From the NCBI GenBank assembly GCA_001298545.1, contig LJCX01000029.1:901523-965522 (forward strand): a stretch of 64,000 bases of DNA, written 5' to 3'. Below the pieces are notes generated by a model. The model was not told the DNA's origin. It did not search any database and saw only the letters and a program-made list of their open reading frames with translations. The position numbers were made by a program, and so were the translations under genes. Numbering within the stretch: the stretch's first letter is position 1; the number at the start of each line of letters is the position of its first letter. This DNA is from Actinobacteria bacterium OV320 (GTDB taxonomy: Bacteria; Actinomycetota; Actinomycetes; Streptomycetales; Streptomycetaceae). Shown piece after piece: positions 60,332 to 64,000 of this stretch.

Positions 60332-61255
60332 GTGACCGGTGCACGCAGGAGTTGGACCGACGGCTCGCTGTCCGGCCGCTCGTTCCTGAAGCCCCACAAG
60401 GCGGCGTGGGCGGTGTTCCACCCGGCGTGGATACCCCAGGCGCTCGATCCGACGGTGGAACGGCTCAAGCGCGGCAGGGTCGTCGCCGGGGCGGTGGCGG
60501 CTGTCGGCGTCTACACCTTCGTCGAGGGCGGCTTCGCCTTCGAGGAGATGCTGGAGAACACGGCGATCGCCTCCGCCGTGCTGTTCTTCCTCACCCCGGT
60601 GACGGTCGGCGTGATGCTCTTCGTCTGGCGGCGCACCGGCACTGTCGGACAGCTGAAGAGGCCGCTCCTCGACTCGCTCAAGCTGCTGCTGCTCTTCGTC
60701 GGCTGTGTCATGACGACCGTGGGGATCTTCCGGTCGAGCGAGATGTTCGGGCTGGTGCCGAGGATGCTGCTCACCCTCGTGGGCCTCTGGATGGCCTTCT
60801 TCGTGATGGCGGGCGCCGTCCGGCTCTCCGGGAACTTCTTCGGTTCCGCCGCCGTGCACCGCTGTCTGCCACCGCTGCTCGCCACGGTGACGACCTGGCT
60901 GATGGCCGTCCCGGATCTGATCACCGGCGACCTGCACGGTCTCAGCCTCACCATGGGCATCGTCTTCATCCTGGGCGCACCCGTGACGGTCACCGGGCTC
61001 GCGCTGCTGGAGATGCGCCGCCTCAAGCGGCGGTACGGCATCCGGCTGACGGCCCACCCGGCCACCCTGCCGCCGACACCCGCCGGGGCGCCGCCCCAGG
61101 CCCCGCAGCAGGGAAACCCGTACGGACACCCGCAGGCAAACCCGTACGGGCAGCCGTACGCACCGCACCCGGGGCAGCCGTACCAGCCGTATCCCCAGGG
61201 CAACCCGTACGGGTCCTACCGGGCCCACAACGGGCAGAACCCGTACGGCGGTTGA
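60332..61255 (+). CDS. Membrane protein with NPYG-repeat tail
   Basis: A 307-residue protein. A soluble N-terminus of about 50 residues is followed by six membrane helices (from RGRVVAGAVAAVGVYTFVEGG to MGIVFILGAPVTVTGLALL). A Pro/Gly/Tyr/Gln-rich cytoplasmic tail (about 250-307) repeats NPYG five times. The family is unknown to me. GTG 60332 has GGGGGAG 8 bp upstream; ATG 60302, in frame, has no ribosome-binding site but would also fit the -10 at 60285. It is convergent with pgl. Confidence 0.8.
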   Translation: MTGARRSWTDGSLSGRSFLKPHKAAWAVFHPAWIPQALDPTVERLKRGRVVAGAVAAVGVYTFVEGGFAFEEMLENTAIASAVLFFLTPVTVGVMLFVWRRTGTVGQLKRPLLDSLKLLLLFVGCVMTTVGIFRSSEMFGLVPRMLLTLVGLWMAFFVMAGAVRLSGNFFGSAAVHRCLPPLLATVTTWLMAVPDLITGDLHGLSLTMGIVFILGAPVTVTGLALLEMRRLKRRYGIRLTAHPATLPPTPAGAPPQAPQQGNPYGHPQANPYGQPYAPHPGQPYQPYPQGNPYGSYRAHNGQNPYGG

Positions 61256-61285
61256 CCGTACGGGTTCTGTGCAGCGGTGACCGGG

Positions 61286-62068
61286 TCAGGCGGACGCCGG
61301 AGGGTACAGCGACCTCGGGAGTCGGGACGCCGCCGCCGTGTCCAGCAGCCACAGGGTGCGGGAGCGGCCCCGGGCGCCCGCCGCGGGGGCCTGGATCTCG
61401 CCCGCGCCGGACAGGGCGATCGCCGCGGCCTGCGCCTTGTCCTCGCCGGCCGCGAGCAGCCACACCTCACGGGCCGCCCGGATCGCCGGGAGGGTGAGGG
61501 TGACCCGGGTCGGCGGGGGCTTGGGCGCGCCGCGCACACCCACCACCGTGCGCTCGGTCTCCCGCACGGCCGGCAGCTCCGGGAAGAGCGAGGCCACATG
61601 GGTGTCCGGGCCGACGCCCAGCATCAGGACGTCGAAGGCGGGCACGTCGCCGTGGTTCTCGGGGCCGGCCGCGCGGGCCAGCTCCTCCGCGTAGGCGGCC
61701 GCGGCCGCCTCCACGTCGGCGCCGTACGGACCGTCGGACGCGGGCATGGCGTGCACGCGCTTCGGGTCCACCGGGACGGAGTCCAGCAGGGCCTCACGGG
61801 CCTGCGTGACATTGCGCTCCGGGTCGCCCTCGGGCACGAAGCGCTCGTCGCCCCACCACAGGTCCAGCCGGGCCCAGTCGACGGCGTCGCGGGCGGGCGC
61901 GGCGGCCAGCGCGGCCAGCAGGCCGTTGCCGTTGCGGCCGCCCGTGAGGACCACGGACGCCTGGCCCCGGGAGGCCTGGGCGTCCACGATCTTCGTGATG
62001 AGACGGGCCGCCGCGGCCTGCGCCATCAGTTCCTTGTCGTGGTGCACGACCAGCTGGGGAGTGCTCAC
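61286..62068 (-). CDS. pgl: 6-phosphogluconolactonase
   Basis: A 260-residue enzyme hydrolysing 6-phosphoglucono-1,5-lactone. SVVLTGGRNGNGLLAAL and LWWGDERFVPEGDPERN are the phosphate/substrate-binding loops, and DVLMLGVGPDTHVASLFP and VTLTLPAIRAAREVWLLAAGEDKA complete the NagB/DevB-type fold. The GTG overlaps opcA's TGA (GTGA, 62065-62068). Last gene of the zwf-opcA-pgl unit here. Convergent with the NPYG-tail gene, 30 bp apart. Confidence 0.96.
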   Translation of the reverse strand: MSTPQLVVHHDKELMAQAAAARLITKIVDAQASRGQASVVLTGGRNGNGLLAALAAAPARDAVDWARLDLWWGDERFVPEGDPERNVTQAREALLDSVPVDPKRVHAMPASDGPYGADVEAAAAAYAEELARAAGPENHGDVPAFDVLMLGVGPDTHVASLFPELPAVRETERTVVGVRGAPKPPPTRVTLTLPAIRAAREVWLLAAGEDKAQAAAIALSGAGEIQAPAAGARGRSRTLWLLDTAAASRLPRSLYPPASA

Positions 62069-63198
62069 TGCGGATCCGCTTTCCTGACCGGGGGCATCTG
62101 CGCCGGAGTCGGCCGCTCGGCGTCGCCGTGGCCCGCCGGGGCGGCGGACGGCGGAGCGGACGAGGAGCCTCGGCCCGCGGCCGCCGGGTCCGGCACCGCG
62201 CGGACCGGGAGGGACGGTGCGGGCTGGCCGGCGGCCTCGGCCCGCTCCGCCTCCCGCTCGGCGGCCGACTGGATCCCGCCCAGCCGGTCCACGCCGAACC
62301 GCAGAGCGGAGGCGTACGTGTCGTCGGGGTCGAGCCTGCGCAGCTCCTCCGCGAGCAACTCGGACGTCTCGCGGCGCTTGAGCGCCACCGCGCGGTCCGG
62401 CTGGCCCGGCAGCGCCAGGGTGGCCATCGCGCCGTCCGACCGGTGCAGTGTGATCGGACCGCCGGTCGTCTCCATCCGGACCTGGGTCAGACCCGGACCG
62501 GCCGAGATCGCGCGGCGGACGTGCACATGGAGCCGGTCGGCGAGCCACATGGCGAGCAGCTCGACGCTCGGGTTGGCCTCCTCGCCCGCCACTTCGGCGG
62601 AGACGATCTCGCAGCTGACCTGGTCGAGGGCGGCGGCCAGCATCGAGCGCCACGGGGTGATCCGGGCCCACGCCAGATCGGTGTCGCCCGGCTCGTAGCT
62701 CTCGGCACGGGCCCGCAGCTCGTTGATGGGCTTCTCGGCCGCGTAGCTGTCGGTGACCCGGCGCTGGCCCAGGGCGCCCAGTGGGTCGCCCGCCGGGTCG
62801 CGCGGGGCGTCCACCGACCACCAGACCACCACCGGCGCGTCCGGCAGCAGCAGCGGCAGGACGACGGACTGGGCGTGGTCGGAGACCTCGCCGTACAGGC
62901 GGAGGATCACCGTCTCGCCGCTGCCCGCGTCCGCGCCCAGCCGTACCTCGGCGTCGAGGCGGGACTGGGTGCGGCCCCGGGCGGACCGCGAGACGCGCTT
63001 GATGACCACGAGCGTGCGCGAGGGGTGCTCGTGCGAGGCGTCGTTGGCGGCCTTCAGGGCGTCGTAGGCGTTCTCCTCGTCCGTGACGACGACGAGGGTG
63101 AGCACCATGCCGACAGCGGGGGTGCCTATCGCACGCCTGCCCTGCACCAACGCCTTGTTGATCTTGCTGGCAGTGGTGTCCGTGAGGTCTGTCTTCAT
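62065..63198 (-). CDS. opcA: Glucose-6-phosphate dehydrogenase assembly protein OpcA
   Basis: A 377-residue actinobacterial OpcA, needed for assembly and activity of G6PDH. The N-terminus DLTDTTASKINKALVQGRRAIGTPA, LTLVVVTDEENAYDALKAANDASHEHPSR and LPDAPVVVWWSVDAP are family blocks. The C-terminal ~70 residues are Pro/Ala/Glu-rich. ATG 63198 overlaps zwf's TGA (ATGA, 63195-63198). Confidence 0.96.
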   Translation of the reverse strand: MKTDLTDTTASKINKALVQGRRAIGTPAVGMVLTLVVVTDEENAYDALKAANDASHEHPSRTLVVIKRVSRSARGRTQSRLDAEVRLGADAGSGETVILRLYGEVSDHAQSVVLPLLLPDAPVVVWWSVDAPRDPAGDPLGALGQRRVTDSYAAEKPINELRARAESYEPGDTDLAWARITPWRSMLAAALDQVSCEIVSAEVAGEEANPSVELLAMWLADRLHVHVRRAISAGPGLTQVRMETTGGPITLHRSDGAMATLALPGQPDRAVALKRRETSELLAEELRRLDPDDTYASALRFGVDRLGGIQSAAEREAERAEAAGQPAPSLPVRAVPDPAAAGRGSSSAPPSAAPAGHGDAERPTPAQMPPVRKADPQ

Positions 63199-64000
63199 GG
63201 CCGGCGCCAGCTCCGTCCGTCTCGCTCGAGCATCTCGTCGGCCTCGACGGGCCCCCACGTGCCCGACGGGTACTGCGCGGGCTTGCCGTTCTTGTCCCAG
63301 AACCGCTCGATCGGGTCGAGGATCTTCCAGGACAGCTCCACCTCTTCCGTGCGGGGGAAGAGGTTCGAGTCGCCCAGCAGCACGTCGAGGATCAGACGCT
63401 CGTACGCCTCGGGCGAGGACTCCGTGAAGGACTCGCCGTAGGCGAAGTCCATCGACACGTCCCGGATCTCCATCGAGGTGCCGGGCACCTTCGAGCCGAA
63501 GCGGACCGTGATGCCCTCGTCGGGCTGGACGCGGATGACGATCGCGTTCGCGCCGAGCTCCTCGGTGGCCGTGGAGTCGAAGGGGGAGTGCGGGGCCCGC
63601 TGGAAGACGACCGCGATCTCGGTGACCCGGCGGCCGAGGCGCTTGCCGGTGCGCAGATAGAAGGGGACGCCCGCCCAGCGACGGTTGTCGACCTCCAGCT
63701 TGACGGCCGCGTAGGTGTCGGTCTTCGACTTGGGGTCGATGCCGTCCTCTTCGAGGTAGCCGACGGCCTTCTCGCCGCCCTGCCAGCCGGCCGCGTACTG
63801 GGCGCGCACGGTGGCGCGGCCCAGGTCCTTCGGCAGCCGCACGGCGCCGAGCACCTTGGTCTTCTCGGCGGCCAGCGCGTCCGCGTCGAAGGAGGCCGGC
63901 TCCTCCATGGCCGTGAGGGCCATCAGCTGGAGCAGGTGGTTCTGGATGACGTCACGGGCGGCGCCGATGCCGTCGTAGTAGCCGGCCCGGCCGCCGACGC
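63195..64000 (-). CDS. zwf: Glucose-6-phosphate 1-dehydrogenase (5' end outside window)
   Basis: The C-terminal ~268 residues of G6PDH, first enzyme of the oxidative pentose phosphate pathway; the start lies past base 64000. Seen here: NHLLQLMALTAMEEP after the active-site loop, RRWAGVPFYLRTGKRLGRRVTEI for substrate binding, EGITVRFGSKVPG and the C-terminal FWDKNGKPAQYPSGTWGP. It leads the zwf-opcA-pgl operon with 4-bp overlaps at both junctions. Confidence 0.97.
   Translation of the reverse strand, partial: VGGRAGYYDGIGAARDVIQNHLLQLMALTAMEEPASFDADALAAEKTKVLGAVRLPKDLGRATVRAQYAAGWQGGEKAVGYLEEDGIDPKSKTDTYAAVKLEVDNRRWAGVPFYLRTGKRLGRRVTEIAVVFQRAPHSPFDSTATEELGANAIVIRVQPDEGITVRFGSKVPGTSMEIRDVSMDFAYGESFTESSPEAYERLILDVLLGDSNLFPRTEEVELSWKILDPIERFWDKNGKPAQYPSGTWGPVEADEMLERDGRSWRRP

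Overview
The window is a high-GC actinobacterial chromosome segment, almost certainly from a Streptomyces. The grounds are strong third-position GC bias, many GTG starts, whiA in its conserved uvrC-rapZ-yvcK-whiA setting, an opcA-type oxidative pentose phosphate operon, mycothiol-type (maleylpyruvate isomerase-fold) proteins, and a paired DUF5753 regulator/DUF397 locus. It is core chromosome. I see no prophage, insertion sequence, CRISPR array, tRNA, rRNA or biosynthetic gene cluster.

Layout, left to right. 0-10 kb: an FUSC-type membrane protein cut by the window edge, a DNase I-like nuclease, a decayed amidohydrolase fragment, an ABC exporter, and a developmental-type regulatory locus (anti-sigma-like ATPase with a partner, divergent from an XRE/DUF5753 regulator and DUF397 protein across a palindrome-rich spacer), then a DUF574 methyltransferase. 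8.7-17.5 kb: a MocR-type regulator divergent from a frameshifted AhpD-like gene, an orphan gltD, DUF1772 and DUF2293 proteins, a uridine-kinase-like protein, a CBS protein, a CorA transporter and a methyltransferase. 17.6-24.5 kb: a translationally coupled psuG-psuK pseudouridine catabolism pair, a VOC protein, an MFS transporter, ogt, a secreted GDPD and an MHYT sensor. 24.6-35.4 kb: uvrB, a tellurite-type stress cluster (terD, a TerD fusion, terC behind a yybP-ykoY riboswitch), a Ca2+/H+ antiporter, an MHS transporter, an LD-carboxypeptidase and aroQ. 35.5-45.2 kb: a polar amino acid ABC importer, an MBL hydrolase, a mycothiol-type enzyme, uvrA, a PfkB sugar kinase and an XRE regulator. 45.5-50.8 kb: the uvrC-rapZ-yvcK-whiA operon. 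50.9-64 kb: a large M14 carboxypeptidase, then central carbon metabolism: gap, pgk, tpiA, secG, an RbpA-family gene, pgi, and on the other strand zwf-opcA-pgl.

How the genes work together. gap/pgk/tpiA/pgi supply glycolysis, and zwf/opcA/pgl take glucose-6-phosphate into the oxidative pentose phosphate pathway. YvcK and RapZ, next to WhiA, link envelope/carbon status and sporulation. All excision-repair genes (uvrA, uvrB, uvrC) plus ogt lie within 27 kb.

The strongest unifying observation is regulatory. uvrB, uvrA and ogt each carry a near-perfect LexA-independent DNA-damage promoter (TTGTCAGTGGC-N6-TANNNT, the RecA-NDp/PafBC type). The same architecture precedes terD (one strong match outside repair) and, in degenerate form, uvrC. 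In uvrB, ogt and uvrC the -10 ends exactly 7 nt before the ATG, which predicts leaderless, damage-induced messages.

Broken or odd items are the single-base frameshift in the AhpD-like gene, the amidohydrolase fragment, the 30-bp tandem repeats encoding a disordered extension on PsuK, the histone-like tail on UvrA, and a 17-bp perfect hairpin between gap and pgk.
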